Shown here: in pieces, positions 50,376 to 59,499 of the stretch | Numbering within the stretch: position 1 is the first letter of the stretch | How the letters are laid out: every line of letters starts with the position of its first letter | Assembly: GCF_014349105.1 (NCBI RefSeq) | Contig: NZ_JACSJI010000016.1 | Span: 1 to 64,000 of the forward strand | Length of the DNA: 64,000 nt | DNA from: Caulobacter sp. 17J80-11 | Lineage (GTDB): Bacteria > Pseudomonadota > Alphaproteobacteria > Caulobacterales > Caulobacteraceae | Direction of reading: 5' to 3' | The notes under the pieces: generated by a model | What the model saw: the letters and a program-made list of their open reading frames with translations, nothing else | What the model was told of the DNA's origin: nothing | The model's database searches: none | Position numbers and translations under genes: made by a program

Positions 50376-52064
50376 ATGCAACACGGTCTCTCTTCGATCG
50401 CCCGCGACGGCCGGGCCTGGCCCTTCGAGCAAGCGCGCAACCTGCTGGCGCGGCTCCTGAAAACGCGTCTGAACGACGACGCGGAACGCGACCTGGCGGC
50501 CAGCCTGCTGCAGAAAGGCAAGGCGGACGAGGCGGTGACCACCTTCCCGGCGCTGGGGCGGGCGGTGATCTTCGAGACCGGCTACGGCCCCTCGGGCCTG
50601 CCGCACATCGGCACCTTCGGCGAAGTGGCGCGCACCTCCATGGTGCGCGCGGCTTTCCGCGCGCTCACCGACGACCACCTGCCGACCCGGCTGGTCTGCT
50701 TCTCGGACGACATGGACGGCCTGCGCAAGGTGCCGGACAACGTGCCGAACAAGGAGATGCTGGCCGAGGACCTGGGCAAGCCGCTGACCGTGGTGCGCGA
50801 CCCGTTCGGCGAGCACGACAGCTTCGGCCGCCACAACAACGCGCGCCTGCGCGCCTTCCTGGACTCGTTCGGCTTCGACTACGAGTTCCTGTCGGCCACC
50901 GACTGCTACCGCTCGGGCCGCTTCGACGAGACCCTGCTGAAGGCGCTGGCGCGCTTCGACGAAATCCAGGCGGTGATGCTGCCGACCCTGGGGCCGGACC
51001 GGCGCGCCACCTACTCGCCCTTCCTTCCCGTGAGCCCGACCACCGGCCGGGTGCTGCAGGTCCCCACCCTGGAGCGCAACGTCGAGCGCGGCACCATCGT
51101 GTTCGAGGACGAGAACGGCCAGCGGGTCGAACAGTCGGTCACCGGCGGCCTGGTGAAGATGCAGTGGAAGCCCGACTGGGCCATGCGCTGGGTCGCGCTG
51201 GGCGTCGACTACGAGATGGCCGGCAAGGACCTGATCGACTCGGTCAAGGTGTCGTCGCGCATCGCCCGCATCCTGGGCGGCGAGCCGCCGGAGGGCTTCA
51301 ACTACGAGCTCTTCCTGGACGAGAACGGCGAGAAGATCTCCAAGTCCAAGGGCAACGGCCTGACCATGGAGGACTGGCTGCGGTACGGCGCGCCGGAGAG
51401 CCTCGCCTACTACATGTTCCAGTCCCCCAAGTCGGCCAAGAAGCTGCACTTCGACGTGGTGCCGAAGGCGACCGACGAGTACCTGCAGCAGCTGGACGCC
51501 TACAACCGCACGGTTACCGAGGGCGCGAACGCCACGCCGATCGAGAACCCGGTCTGGCACGTCCACAACGGCCAGCCGCCGAAGAAGGGCCCACCGGTCA
51601 CCTTCGGCCTGATGCTGAACCTGGTCTCGGCCGCCAACGCCGCCGACAAGGCGACCCTGTGGGGCTTCCTGTCGCGCTACGCGCCGGACGCGACGCCGCA
51701 GAGCGAGCCGCTGCTCGACCGCTTGGCCGGCTACGCGCTGAATTATTACGAGGACTTCGTCCGCCCGGCCAAGCAGTTCCGCCTGCCCGACCCCAGGGAG
51801 AAGGCCGCGCTGGAGGACCTGGCCACGCGCCTGAAGGCCCTGCCGGCCGACTGCAAGGACGGCGAGCTGATCCAGAACGAGGTCTATGCGGTCGGCAAGG
51901 ACCACGGCTTCGAGCCGCTGCGGGCCTGGTTCGGGGCGCTCTACGAGGTGCTGCTGGGCCAGACCCAGGGGCCGCGCTTCGGCTCGTTCGCGGCGATCTT
52001 CGGCCTGGACCGGACGGTCGCCCTGATCGAGCAGGGCGCGCGCGGCGAGTTGGTGGCCGGCTGA
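50376..52064 (+). CDS. lysK: Lysyl-tRNA synthetase, class I
   Basis: A 562-residue class I LysRS, the archaeal/alphaproteobacterial type and unrelated to the common class II LysS. The HIGH signature is [14 protein letters not shown] near residue 70, the KMSKS loop is [12 protein letters not shown] near residue 320, and [11 protein letters not shown] and [11 protein letters not shown] are typical. The C-terminal helical domain (about 390-562) recognises the anticodon. No class II lysS is in the window. ATG 50376 fits the family start. A 10-bp hairpin follows the stop. Confidence 0.94.
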   Translation: MQHGLSSIARDGRAWPFEQARNLLARLLKTRLNDDAERDLAASLLQKGKADEAVTTFPALGRAVIFETGYGPSGLPHIGTFGEVARTSMVRAAFRALTDDHLPTRLVCFSDDMDGLRKVPDNVPNKEMLAEDLGKPLTVVRDPFGEHDSFGRHNNARLRAFLDSFGFDYEFLSATDCYRSGRFDETLLKALARFDEIQAVMLPTLGPDRRATYSPFLPVSPTTGRVLQVPTLERNVERGTIVFEDENGQRVEQSVTGGLVKMQWKPDWAMRWVALGVDYEMAGKDLIDSVKVSSRIARILGGEPPEGFNYELFLDENGEKISKSKGNGLTMEDWLRYGAPESLAYYMFQSPKSAKKLHFDVVPKATDEYLQQLDAYNRTVTEGANATPIENPVWHVHNGQPPKKGPPVTFGLMLNLVSAANAADKATLWGFLSRYAPDATPQSEPLLDRLAGYALNYYEDFVRPAKQFRLPDPREKAALEDLATRLKALPADCKDGELIQNEVYAVGKDHGFEPLRAWFGALYEVLLGQTQGPRFGSFAAIFGLDRTVALIEQGARGELVAG

Positions 52065-52074
52065 TGCTTGTACG

Positions 52075-52097
52075 GAGGCGAGCCGGCGGCTCGCCTC
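52075..52097. terminator. Hairpin between lysK and a convergent gene
   Basis: GAGGCGAGCC (52075-52084) and GGCTCGCCTC (52088-52097) form a perfect 10-bp stem with a GGC loop, followed by TTA. It begins 10 bases after the lysK stop and ends right at the stop of the convergent membrane-protein gene, so it probably ends both transcripts. Confidence 0.7.
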
Positions 52098-52532
52098 TTA
52101 CTTCTGGGTGAACCCCAGGGCCTCCCGCTCACGCCACACACGCCAGGTGCCGACCGCCAGAGCGCCGAGGGCGCCGTAGCTGGAGATCGCCAGGGCGGCG
52201 ATGTAAGCGCGGGTTCCGATCGAGAGGTCGAGCAGGAAGGCGATGTGAATGACGACCGCGATCGACTGGAACGCGGCGGCGAATATCGGCCAGCTGCGCT
52301 GCGACTTCCAGGCGATCCCGACGAACACGGCGAGCACGCTCGTGTCGATCGCCAGCCAAAGGTGCTCAGGCGTAAAACTCGCCGTGTCGTCCTGTGCGAA
52401 GACGGTGGCGAGCCAACTGATCAGGCAAACGACCGCGGCGGTCTGCTCGGGCCGGTCCCCCTTCAACAGGGCGAGGCCGCACGTGAGCAAAAGGGCGACC
52501 GCCCAGATCTGCGAGTAGATCGAGTCGAACAA
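52098..52532 (-). CDS. Small multi-pass membrane protein, unknown function
   Basis: A roughly 144-residue protein with about five hydrophobic segments (IWAVALLLTCGLALLKG, TAAVVCLISWLATVF, LWLAIDTSVLAVFVGIAW, IFAAAFQSIAVVIHIAFLL, IAALAISSYGALGALAV). No family is recognised. The start is doubtful: TTG 52532 or TTG 52538 are the only usable codons before the first helix, and both lie in the T-rich tail of an upstream terminator; ATGs further upstream fall in the hairpin itself. Confidence 0.6.
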   Translation of the reverse strand: MFDSIYSQIWAVALLLTCGLALLKGDRPEQTAAVVCLISWLATVFAQDDTASFTPEHLWLAIDTSVLAVFVGIAWKSQRSWPIFAAAFQSIAVVIHIAFLLDLSIGTRAYIAALAISSYGALGALAVGTWRVWREREALGFTQK

Positions 52533-52565
52533 AACCAAACGCCCCCGAGGCTGACCTCGGGGGCG
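52528..52565 (-). terminator. Intrinsic terminator after the CtrA-boxed small gene
   Basis: CGCCCCCGAGG (52540-52550) and CCTCGGGGGCG (52555-52565) make an 11-bp GC-rich stem with loop CTGA. On the minus strand it is followed by TTTGGTTTTGTT. It is 47 bases after the stop at 52612 and so ends that transcript. The start of the next minus-strand gene overlaps its T-rich tail. Confidence 0.85.
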
Positions 52566-52611
52566 AAAGTGGCAGACTCGCATCCTTGGCCGCAAGCGGC
52601 CCCGGATTAAT

Positions 52612-52953
52612 TTACTGAGAGGCCGCGACGCGGAGAGCCGGGCGAACGCCCGATTCTTGATCCGGCTTCTGGCCTTGGCCGAACTCGTTGTCGCCCATGC
52701 CCATCTTGCTCTGCAGGTTCGCCAGGGCGCCGTGCGCGGCCATGACCGAACGGCGCGCTTCCGACAGGGCGGAGATCGCCTCGGCGACGCGGCTGGTGGC
52801 GACTTCGCCGGCGACGGCCGACAGGTTCAGCTCGCGGCGGGCTTCAACCATCGATTCAAGGAAGCGCGACGCGCTGACCATGGCTTCATCGACGGCGTGC
52901 TCGGTGGCGAACAGCTTGTCGGCGACGTTCTTGGCGACTTCGATCTTGTGCAT
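52612..52953 (-). CDS. Small helical protein with CtrA-type box upstream
   Basis: A 113-residue, almost wholly helical protein: KIEVAKNVADKLFATEHAVDEAM, RFLESMVEARRELNLSAVAGEVA, RVAEAISALSEARRSVMAAHGALANLQSKMG, then an unstructured tail. I recognise it only as a conserved Caulobacterales-type small protein; function unknown. ATG 52953 is chosen because the conserved MHKIEVAK start is there. A TTAA-N7-TTAA box at 52980-52994 lies 27 bases upstream, so cell-cycle regulation is likely. Its transcript ends at a strong terminator. Confidence 0.8.
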   Translation of the reverse strand: MHKIEVAKNVADKLFATEHAVDEAMVSASRFLESMVEARRELNLSAVAGEVATSRVAEAISALSEARRSVMAAHGALANLQSKMGMGDNEFGQGQKPDQESGVRPALRVAASQ

Positions 52954-52979
52954 TTGTGACCCGCCCACTGAATAGGAAG

Positions 52980-52994
52980 TTAACAAGGTCTTAA
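52980..52994. promoter_or_regulatory. CtrA-type binding site (TTAA-N7-TTAA)
   Basis: TTAA (52980-52983), seven bases, TTAA (52991-52994), exactly the CtrA consensus of Caulobacter and relatives. It lies 27 bases upstream of the ATG of the small helical gene, where the -35/-10 region should be. Further TTAAC half-sites follow at about 53008 and 53032. The intergenic region between 52954 and 53111 holds no other gene. Confidence 0.75.
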
Positions 52995-53111
52995 CACCCT
53001 TCCGTCGTTAACGGTAGAGCTTAGGGACTTGTTAACCACGATTTCGCGGGCAAGCGGAGGCGTTCGTCAAGCGTAGCCGCTGACGAACACTCGCCCGGAA
53101 GGCGAGAAACG

Positions 53112-53534
53112 TTAATTTTCCTCGATTTGCGACAGCAGGAAGTGGGCGTGCAGGGACGCGATCGGGGCGGCGCGGGTCTCCTGCCAGGCCTCGACGTGGA
53201 CGTTGGCGATTCGCCGGCCCGCCTTCTTGATCTGGGCGCGGGCGTAGGTGGTCAGCGGCCGGCCCGAGCGCAGGTACTGCACCGTCACGCCGATCGGCCG
53301 GGGCAGGCGCGGGCGGCGCTCGACGATGGCCAGCTGGGCCATCGCGGTCAGCTCCATGAAGGCGCCGGTGACGCCGCCGTGCAGGGCCGGCAGCAGCGGG
53401 TTGCCGATCAGGTGCTCGGCGAAGGGCATGATCGCCGTCATCTCGTCGCCGGCCAGCTCGGCGCGCAGGCCGAGGAACCGCGCGTAGGGGATGCGGCCGA
53501 GAATCGCTTCGAGGGTTTCCGCCGCTTCGTTCAC
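53112..53534 (-). CDS. PaaI-type thioesterase (hotdog fold), copy 1
   Basis: A 140-residue single hotdog-domain protein. The opening RIPYARFLGLRAELAGDEMTAIMPF, GNPLLPALHGGVTGAFMELTA with the HGG active-site helix, and GVTVQYLRSGRPLTTYARAQI are typical of PaaI/YbgC-like thioesterases that hydrolyse acyl- or aryl-CoA. It starts with GTG 53534 within the stop of the upstream thioesterase gene (GTGA), behind GGAGG. Confidence 0.87.
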   Translation of the reverse strand: MNEAAETLEAILGRIPYARFLGLRAELAGDEMTAIMPFAEHLIGNPLLPALHGGVTGAFMELTAMAQLAIVERRPRLPRPIGVTVQYLRSGRPLTTYARAQIKKAGRRIANVHVEAWQETRAAPIASLHAHFLLSQIEEN

Positions 53535-54010
53535 GCGCCCGCCTCCGTGGAAGAGGGCCGCAGATTCGCGCCCGGCTTCCGGCCGGCGTCGGAGTCCAGC
53601 ATGAAGGCCGACTGGGCGGCCGCCACCGGGTCCTCCGGATCCTCGTCGTAGGCCCAGGCCCGCACGAAGGCGACCGAGCGGGTGAGCTTGTAGCAGCGCG
53701 CCTGGGCCATCAGGGCCAGGCCCGGCTTGGCCGGGCGCATGTAGTCGATGCGCAGGTCGAGCGTGGCGATCGAGGTGAACCGGTTCATCGCCGCCCACAC
53801 CGCCATGCCGCAGGCGTGGTCGAGCACGGCCGTCACCACGCCGCCGGCCAGCACCTTGGTGTCGGGATCGCCCACCAAGTCTTCGCGGTAGGGCGCCCTC
53901 AGGGTGACCAAGTCGCCCTCCACCGAAACCAGGGACAGGCCCAGCGCGTGGGTGTGCGGGCTGCTGCTGACGAGGCGGTCGAGCAGGTCGGCGATGGGAG
54001 GCTGGCTCAT
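53531..54010 (-). CDS. PaaI-type thioesterase (hotdog fold), copy 2
   Basis: A 159-residue hotdog-fold thioesterase. GLSLVSVEGDLVTLRAPYREDLVGDPDTKVLAGGVVTAVLDHACGMAV carries the usual active-site helix, with Asp in place of a general base His region (GGVVTAVLDHA), and LDLRIDYMRPAKPG the second conserved strand. It ends in a 25-residue polar tail. It overlaps the thioesterase at 53112 (GTGA) and starts inside the stop of the DUF2306 gene (ATGA). Confidence 0.87.
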   Translation of the reverse strand: MSQPPIADLLDRLVSSSPHTHALGLSLVSVEGDLVTLRAPYREDLVGDPDTKVLAGGVVTAVLDHACGMAVWAAMNRFTSIATLDLRIDYMRPAKPGLALMAQARCYKLTRSVAFVRAWAYDEDPEDPVAAAQSAFMLDSDAGRKPGANLRPSSTEAGA

Positions 54011-54480
54011 GAGCCGCTTATAGCCGCGGGCGCTTCGCCCGGGAAAGCGATGGCCAAGACGGGGCCGGCCACCGGCGCGGCCATTATGCGGCTCAGCAGG
54101 CGCCCCGGGGTGAGGGCGAACAGGCCCGCGGTCAGCAGGACGCCGGCGAACACCCCCACCATCACCGCCCGGTGCAGCAGCACGCGGCGCGTGCGCGCGG
54201 CCCACAGGCCCAGCGGCAGGCCGACCACGGCCAGCAGGGTGAACAGGTGCAGGGAGGAGAACGGTCCCAGCCGCGGCACGCCGGCGACCTGGTCTTGCAG
54301 CAGGGCCGAGGTCGCGACGGCGAGGCCGAACACGCCGGCCCACAGCCAGCCGAGCACGCGATGGGGCAGGGCGCCCTTGGGCGCCGCCAGCTGGACCGCG
54401 CCCAGCGCGACCGCCGCGGCGGCGGACGCGAGATGCGCCTCCACCAGCCAGGGCGCGTCGTGGACGGCTTCCAGGTTCAC
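54007..54480 (-). CDS. DUF2306-like membrane protein
   Basis: A 157-residue inner-membrane protein with four or five helices. EAHLASAAAAVALGAVQLAAPKGALPHRVLGWLWAG, SSLHLFTLLAVVGLPLGLWAAR and LLHRAVMVGVFAGVLLTAGLFALTPGRLL match the DUF2306/YozB-type layout of conserved His around the helices. Function unknown; related proteins are thought to be haem or redox membrane proteins. It starts with GTG 54480 and is the first gene of a three-gene overlapping operon with two thioesterases. Confidence 0.78.
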   Translation of the reverse strand: MNLEAVHDAPWLVEAHLASAAAAVALGAVQLAAPKGALPHRVLGWLWAGVFGLAVATSALLQDQVAGVPRLGPFSSLHLFTLLAVVGLPLGLWAARTRRVLLHRAVMVGVFAGVLLTAGLFALTPGRLLSRIMAAPVAGPVLAIAFPGEAPAAISGS

Positions 54481-54597
54481 CGCTCGATCCCTTCGTCGGC
54501 GACGGAATTTCTGAAACCTCGCCCTCGTCTCGGTCCTATATGAAAACCCGGAGCCCCGCGTGGTGCGGCGGCTGCGGCATAGCGCCGGAGGCGAGCG

Positions 54598-55599
54598 GTG
54601 AGGCCCGAGAAGATCCTGTGCCCCCGGCCCGAGGGGCTGTGGTGCGCGCCGGGGAGCTTCTACGTCGATCCGGTCCGCCCGGTGGAGCGGGCCGTGATCA
54701 CCCACGGCCACGCCGACCACGCCCGCGCCGGTCACGGCGTGGTGCTGGCCACGCGCGAGACCCTGGCGATCATGGCCGAGCGTTACGGGGCGGACTTCGC
54801 CGGCTCGACCCAAGCCCTGGCCTACGGCGAGGTCGTTTCGCGCGACGGGGTCGAGGTCAGCCTGGCCCCGGCGGGCCACGTGCTGGGCTCGGCCCAGGCG
54901 GTGGTGCGCCACGCCGGCCTGACCCTGGTGGTTTCGGGCGATTACAAGCGCCGGCGCGACCCGACCTGTCCGCCGTTCGAGCCGGTGCCCTGCGACGTCT
55001 TCGTCACCGAGGCGACCTTCGGCCTGCCGGTGTTCCGCCATCCCGACGACCGGCACGAGATCTACAAGCTGATCCGCTCGACCGAGCAGTTTCCCGACCG
55101 CGCCCACCTGGTCGGCGCCTATGCGCTGGGTAAGGCGCAGCGGCTGATCTGCCTGCTGCGCGAGGCGGGCTGGACGCGGACCATCTACGTCCACGGGGCG
55201 ATGGAGCGGCTGAACGCTCTGTACCAGGCGCACGGGGTCGATCTGGGGCCGCTGGCCCCGGCGACTGGCGCCAAAGGCGGACTGGGCGGCGAGATCATCA
55301 TCGCCCCGCCCTCGGCCCTGAACGACCGCTGGGCCCGGCGCTTCGCCGATCCGGTGGGCGCCTTCGCCTCCGGCTGGATGGGCGTGCGGGCGCGGGCGCG
55401 TCAGCGCGGGGTGGAGCTGCCGCTCGTGGTCTCCGACCACGCCGACTGGGACGAGCTGACCGCGACCGTCCGCGACGTCGCGCCGGGCGAGCTCTGGATC
55501 ACCCACGGGCGCGAGGAAGGCCTGCTGCGCTGGTCCGAGCTGAACGGCGTGCGAGCCCGCGCCCTGGCCCTGGTCGGCTACGAGGACGAGGACGACTGA
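54598..55599 (+). CDS. Ligase-associated DNA exonuclease (MBL fold)
   Basis: A 333-residue metallo-beta-lactamase/beta-CASP protein of the TIGR04122 type. THGHADHARAG near residue 38 holds the HxHxDH motif, with metal ligands in GHVLGSAQ, VSGDYKRRRDPTCPPFEPV and later VVSDHADWDE. Members are usually next to an ATP-dependent DNA ligase and an SF2 helicase in a repair operon; here neither lies adjacent. It starts with GTG 54598. It is divergent from the DUF2306 operon. Confidence 0.87.
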   Translation: MRPEKILCPRPEGLWCAPGSFYVDPVRPVERAVITHGHADHARAGHGVVLATRETLAIMAERYGADFAGSTQALAYGEVVSRDGVEVSLAPAGHVLGSAQAVVRHAGLTLVVSGDYKRRRDPTCPPFEPVPCDVFVTEATFGLPVFRHPDDRHEIYKLIRSTEQFPDRAHLVGAYALGKAQRLICLLREAGWTRTIYVHGAMERLNALYQAHGVDLGPLAPATGAKGGLGGEIIIAPPSALNDRWARRFADPVGAFASGWMGVRARARQRGVELPLVVSDHADWDELTATVRDVAPGELWITHGREEGLLRWSELNGVRARALALVGYEDEDD

Positions 55600-55655
55600 T
55601 TGGCCGGGCGCTTACGGCTCTGCTAACGTCGGTATCGGGCGCGTTGGGGGTACCG

Positions 55656-56369
55656 GTGCGGCGCAATCTTGAATCGGCCGACGTGGTCGCCACCCTGGAA
55701 CGCCTGCATGCGCGGATGGCGGAGCGGTTTCCGAACGCGGGCCTGACCGCGGTCTGCAAGGACCTGAACGAGGTGGCCCGCACGGTATCGCGCCGCGCCC
55801 GGCGGATCGGGCGTCCCTACCTGTTGCTGCGCGCCGGCGTGCTGGCCGTCGCGGTGGGGGCGGTGGCCTTGCAGGTCTGGGCCTTCGGCTTCGTGCAGTG
55901 GGACCGGTTCAAGGTCGGCGACGACGTGGCCGACCTGACCCAGGCGCTGGAGTCGGCCGTGAACCTGCTGATCCTGGGCGGGGCGGCGGTGTGGTTCCTG
56001 TTGGGCATCGAGGAGCGGTTGAAGCGCCGGCGCGCGCTGGCCGACCTGCACGAGCTGCGCTCGTTCGCCCACGTCGTGGACATGCACCAGCTGACCAAGG
56101 ATCCGACCATCACCACCGGCGAGGGGACGCCGACCGCCGCCTCGCCCAAGCGGACCATGACCGGCTTCGAACTGAACCGGTATCTCGACTACTGCGCCGA
56201 GATGCTGTCGCTGATCGGCAAGCTGGCGGCGCTCTACGCCGAGCACACCCGCGACGCGCGGCTGGTGGCGGCGGTCAACGACGTCGAGGCGCTGAGCACC
56301 GACCTGGCCCGCAAGATCTGGCAGAAGATCACCGTGCTCAGCGTCCTCGAGCAGGACGGGGCGGCTTAA
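55656..56369 (+). CDS. Two-helix membrane protein, unknown function
   Basis: A 237-residue protein with an N-terminal cytoplasmic helix region (SADVVATLERLHARMAERFPNAGLTAVCKDLNEVARTV), two membrane helices (LLLRAGVLAVAVGAVALQVWAFGF and LLILGGAAVWFLLGIEE) and a long helical C-terminal region. No named family is recognised. GTG 55656 is preferred because TGGGGG precedes it; TTG 55644 is the longer alternative. It stands between the exonuclease and host-attachment genes on the same strand. Confidence 0.7.
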   Translation: MRRNLESADVVATLERLHARMAERFPNAGLTAVCKDLNEVARTVSRRARRIGRPYLLLRAGVLAVAVGAVALQVWAFGFVQWDRFKVGDDVADLTQALESAVNLLILGGAAVWFLLGIEERLKRRRALADLHELRSFAHVVDMHQLTKDPTITTGEGTPTAASPKRTMTGFELNRYLDYCAEMLSLIGKLAALYAEHTRDARLVAAVNDVEALSTDLARKIWQKITVLSVLEQDGAA

Positions 56370-56450
56370 GCCCGTTTCCGTCCGGCGGAGCCGCGAACTC
56401 CCCGACCGCCTCCCGCGTTGTCTGCCGGCGTAGGCGTCAGGAGTAAGTAC

Positions 56451-56885
56451 ATGGGAAGCAAGACCACTTGGGTCGCGACCTTCGACGGCGCGGAAGCCCG
56501 CGTGTTCACCCGCGATCGTGAGACCGGCTATCTCCAGGCGCTGGAGACCGAGGGCCTGTCCGGGCCGCACCGGCCTGACATCGAGCGCGAACGCACCATC
56601 ACCTACGCCCGCGTCGGTCCGGGCCGCAGCGCCGTCGAGCCGGCCGTCACCCCGGAAATGATGCTGGAGAGCACCTTCATCCAGAAGGTCGCCGACCAGT
56701 TGGCCGACCGGGCCCAGAAGGGCGCCTTCGATCGGCTGATCGTCGCCGCCGGCCCGCGCGCGCTGGGCATGTTCCGCAAGCACGCCTCCGAGCCGCTGAA
56801 AGACAAGATCGTGGTCGAGGTCGACAAGGACCACGTCCACACACCGGTGAAGCAACTGGAGCAGGCGCTCTCGGGGCACTTTTGA
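56451..56885 (+). CDS. Host attachment protein domain (PF10116-like)
   Basis: A 144-residue protein with the host-attachment domain, named from a plant-pathogen locus. It opens TTWVATFDGAEARVFTRD, has ESTFIQKVADQLADRAQKG, FDRLIVAAGPRALGMFRKHASEPLKDKIVVEVDKD and HTPVKQLEQAL. The domain resembles eRF1-domain-2-like or ribosome-associated folds; a role in attachment is by name only. CAGGAG precedes ATG 56451. Its stop contains the TTG start of glucokinase (TTGA). Confidence 0.83.
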   Translation: MGSKTTWVATFDGAEARVFTRDRETGYLQALETEGLSGPHRPDIERERTITYARVGPGRSAVEPAVTPEMMLESTFIQKVADQLADRAQKGAFDRLIVAAGPRALGMFRKHASEPLKDKIVVEVDKDHVHTPVKQLEQALSGHF

Positions 56886-57877
56886 CCGACGACGGCGGCT
56901 CCCTCGATCCCGCCGGGCTCGGCCTGGTCGGCGACATCGGCGGCACCAACGCGCGCTTCGGCCTGGTGCGCGTGGGTGAGGAGCCGCCCGAAGTGATGCG
57001 GCCGCGCGCCTACGTGGGCCGCGACTTCGCTTCGGTCGAGCAGGCGATCGACACCTACCTCGCCACCGTACGGGTGCGGCGTCCGTCGATGGTCGCCCTG
57101 GCGGTGGCCGGACCGGTGCGCGACGGGGTGATCCACTTCACCAACCTCGACAAGACGCTCTCGGAAGCGGACCTGCGGGGCCACGGCTTCCGCGAAGCGC
57201 GGCTGCTCAACGACTACGCCGCCCTGGCCATGGCCGCCCTGTGCCTGGGGGGCGGGGACCTGCGCCAGATCGGCGGGCCGTCCGAGGCGCCGCCCGGGCG
57301 CACCGTCGCCGTCGCCGGGCCGGGCACCGGTTTCGGCGCCTCGGCCCTGGTGCGCCGGAACGGCCAGGCCGTGCCGCTGTCCGGCGAGGCCGGCCACACC
57401 AGCTTCGCCCCGCAGGACGAGGTCGAGCTTGAGGTTCTGCGCATCCTGAAGGCGCGCTTCGGGCGCGTGTCGGTCGAGCGTATCCTGTCCGGGCAGGGAC
57501 TGGTCAACCTGCACGCCGCCCTGGCCCGGATCGACGGGCGCGATCCGGGCGACCTGTCGCCGGCGGCCATCACCGACAAAGCGCTGGAGGGCGACGCCCC
57601 CTGCTTGGCCACGGTCGAGCGGTTCTGCGCCATCCTCGGCGACGTGCTGGGCGACTACGCCCTGGCCGTCGGGGCCGAAGGCGGGGTCTATATCGGCGGG
57701 GGCATCGCGCCGCGCATCCTGCCGGTCCTGGAGCGCAGCGACTTCCGCGCCCGCTTCGAATCCAAGGGCCGATTCGTCGACTACATGCGCGCGATCCCGA
57801 CCTGGCTGATCGTCCATCCGCTGGCCACCCTGCTCGGTGCGGCCGAAGCCCTGAGCGAACTGGCCCGCGGGCGCTAA
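56882..57877 (+). CDS. glk: Glucokinase
   Basis: A 331-residue glucokinase of the Glk (ROK-independent) family, phosphorylating glucose with ATP. LVGDIGGTNARFGLV near residue 15 is the phosphate loop, VAVAGPGTGFG near 140 the glucose and ATP loop, SGEAGHTSFAP near 168 the substrate Glu, and GAEGGVYIGGGIAPR near 262 the C-terminal phosphate contact. It starts with TTG 56882 inside the preceding stop; no other start gives the N-terminal motif. Confidence 0.92.
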   Translation: MTDDGGSLDPAGLGLVGDIGGTNARFGLVRVGEEPPEVMRPRAYVGRDFASVEQAIDTYLATVRVRRPSMVALAVAGPVRDGVIHFTNLDKTLSEADLRGHGFREARLLNDYAALAMAALCLGGGDLRQIGGPSEAPPGRTVAVAGPGTGFGASALVRRNGQAVPLSGEAGHTSFAPQDEVELEVLRILKARFGRVSVERILSGQGLVNLHAALARIDGRDPGDLSPAAITDKALEGDAPCLATVERFCAILGDVLGDYALAVGAEGGVYIGGGIAPRILPVLERSDFRARFESKGRFVDYMRAIPTWLIVHPLATLLGAAEALSELARGR

Positions 57878-58084
57878 AAAATTTCCGGCCTCGAAGAACG
57901 GCGTTTGCAGGCGTGGGATCGCGTCCGGCCGCAGTCGCGGATGCGAGGCGTTCTCCCCTGCTTGTTCATCTTGCAATTTTTCACCCCAAGGCGCGGCACG
58001 TTCCGCGTCCTTAGGTAAAAATCGCCCTTGCCGCTGCGTTTTTGGCTGGTCGAAATGCCGCCTCCGAAAAGTCCGGACGCGTCC

Positions 58085-59499
58085 ATGAGCCGCTCGCCCA
58101 GCTTCGTTCGAACCATCCGCCGGCCGCCGGCCAAGACCGCGGCGGGCAAGCGCGTGCGCGCCTTCACCGAGATCGTCGCCGACTTCGCCGGCGGTGCGGC
58201 GGGCGAGCAGGCGTCGCGCTGCTCGGACTGCGGCGTGCCGTTCTGCCAATCGGCCTGTCCCCTGCACAACGACATCCCCGACTGGCTGCGCCTGACCGGC
58301 GAGGGCCGGCTGCGCGAGGCCTGGGAGCTCGCCGCGGCCACCAGCGCCATGCCCGAGATCTGCGGCCGCATCTGCCCGCAGGACCGGCTGTGCGAGGGGC
58401 TGTGCGTGCTGGAGCAGTCCGGCTGGGGCGCGGTCACGATCGGGTCGGTCGAACGCCACCTGGGCGACCTGGCCTGGACCAACGGCTGGATCGAGCCGAT
58501 CCGGCCCACGCGCGAACGCGACGCCTCCATCGGCATCATCGGGGCCGGGCCCGCGGGCCTGGCCGCGGCCGACCGGCTGCGCTCTGAAGGCTGGGCGGTG
58601 ACGATCTACGACCGCCACGACCGGCCCGGCGGCCTGCTGATCTACGGCATTCCCGGCTTCAAGCTGGAAAAGGACGTGGTCGACCGGCGCACACGCCGGC
58701 TGGCCGACGGCGGCGTGGTGTTCGAGCTCAGCTGCGACGTCGGCGCCGACGTGAGTCTGGAGGAGCTTCGGGCCCGCCACGACGCCGTGCTGGTGGCGGT
58801 CGGGACCTATCAGGCGCGGGCGCTCGCGGGACCCGGCTTCGGCCCGACTACGACCGTCCCGGCCCTGGAGTACCTGATCGCCTCCAACCGCGTGGGCCTG
58901 GGCGACACGGTGCCCGACTACGACAGCGGACGGCTCGACGCGGAGGGCGAGCACGTCGTCGTGGTCGGCGGCGGCGACACCGCCATGGACTGCGTGCGCA
59001 CCGCCGTGCGCCAGGGCGCGGCCTCGGTCACCTGCCTCTACCGCCGCGACCGCGAGAACATGCCGGGCTCGCGTCGCGAGGTGGAGCACGCCGAAGAGGA
59101 GGGCGTGCGCTTCGAGTGGCTGGGCGCGCCCAAGGCCCTGCTGGGCGACGGCGTGCGCTGCGCGCGCATGCGCCTGTCGGCTCCGGATGCGGCTGGCCGG
59201 CGGGGCGTCGAGGAAGTCCCGGGCGGCGAGTTCGACCTGCCCGCGACCCTGGTGATCGAGGCGCTGGGCTATTCGCCGGAAGACCTGCCCGAGCGCTTTG
59301 GCGCGCCCGAGCTCGCGGTGCGCAAGGGCGGCGAGCTGCGGGTCGATCCGAAGAGCTTCATGACCGGCCTGGAGGGCGTCTTCGCGGCCGGGGACGTCGT
59401 GCGCGGGCCCTCGCTGGTCGCCTGGGCGGTGCGCGACGGCCAGGACGCGGCGGCGGCGATCCACCGCTGGCTGCAGGCGCGGGTTCAGGAGCAGGCGGC

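Noticed and set aside
52533-52595. ATG starts upstream of the membrane protein at 52098
   Set aside because: They fall in or beyond the terminator hairpin of the upstream gene and add a basic, non-conserved stretch.
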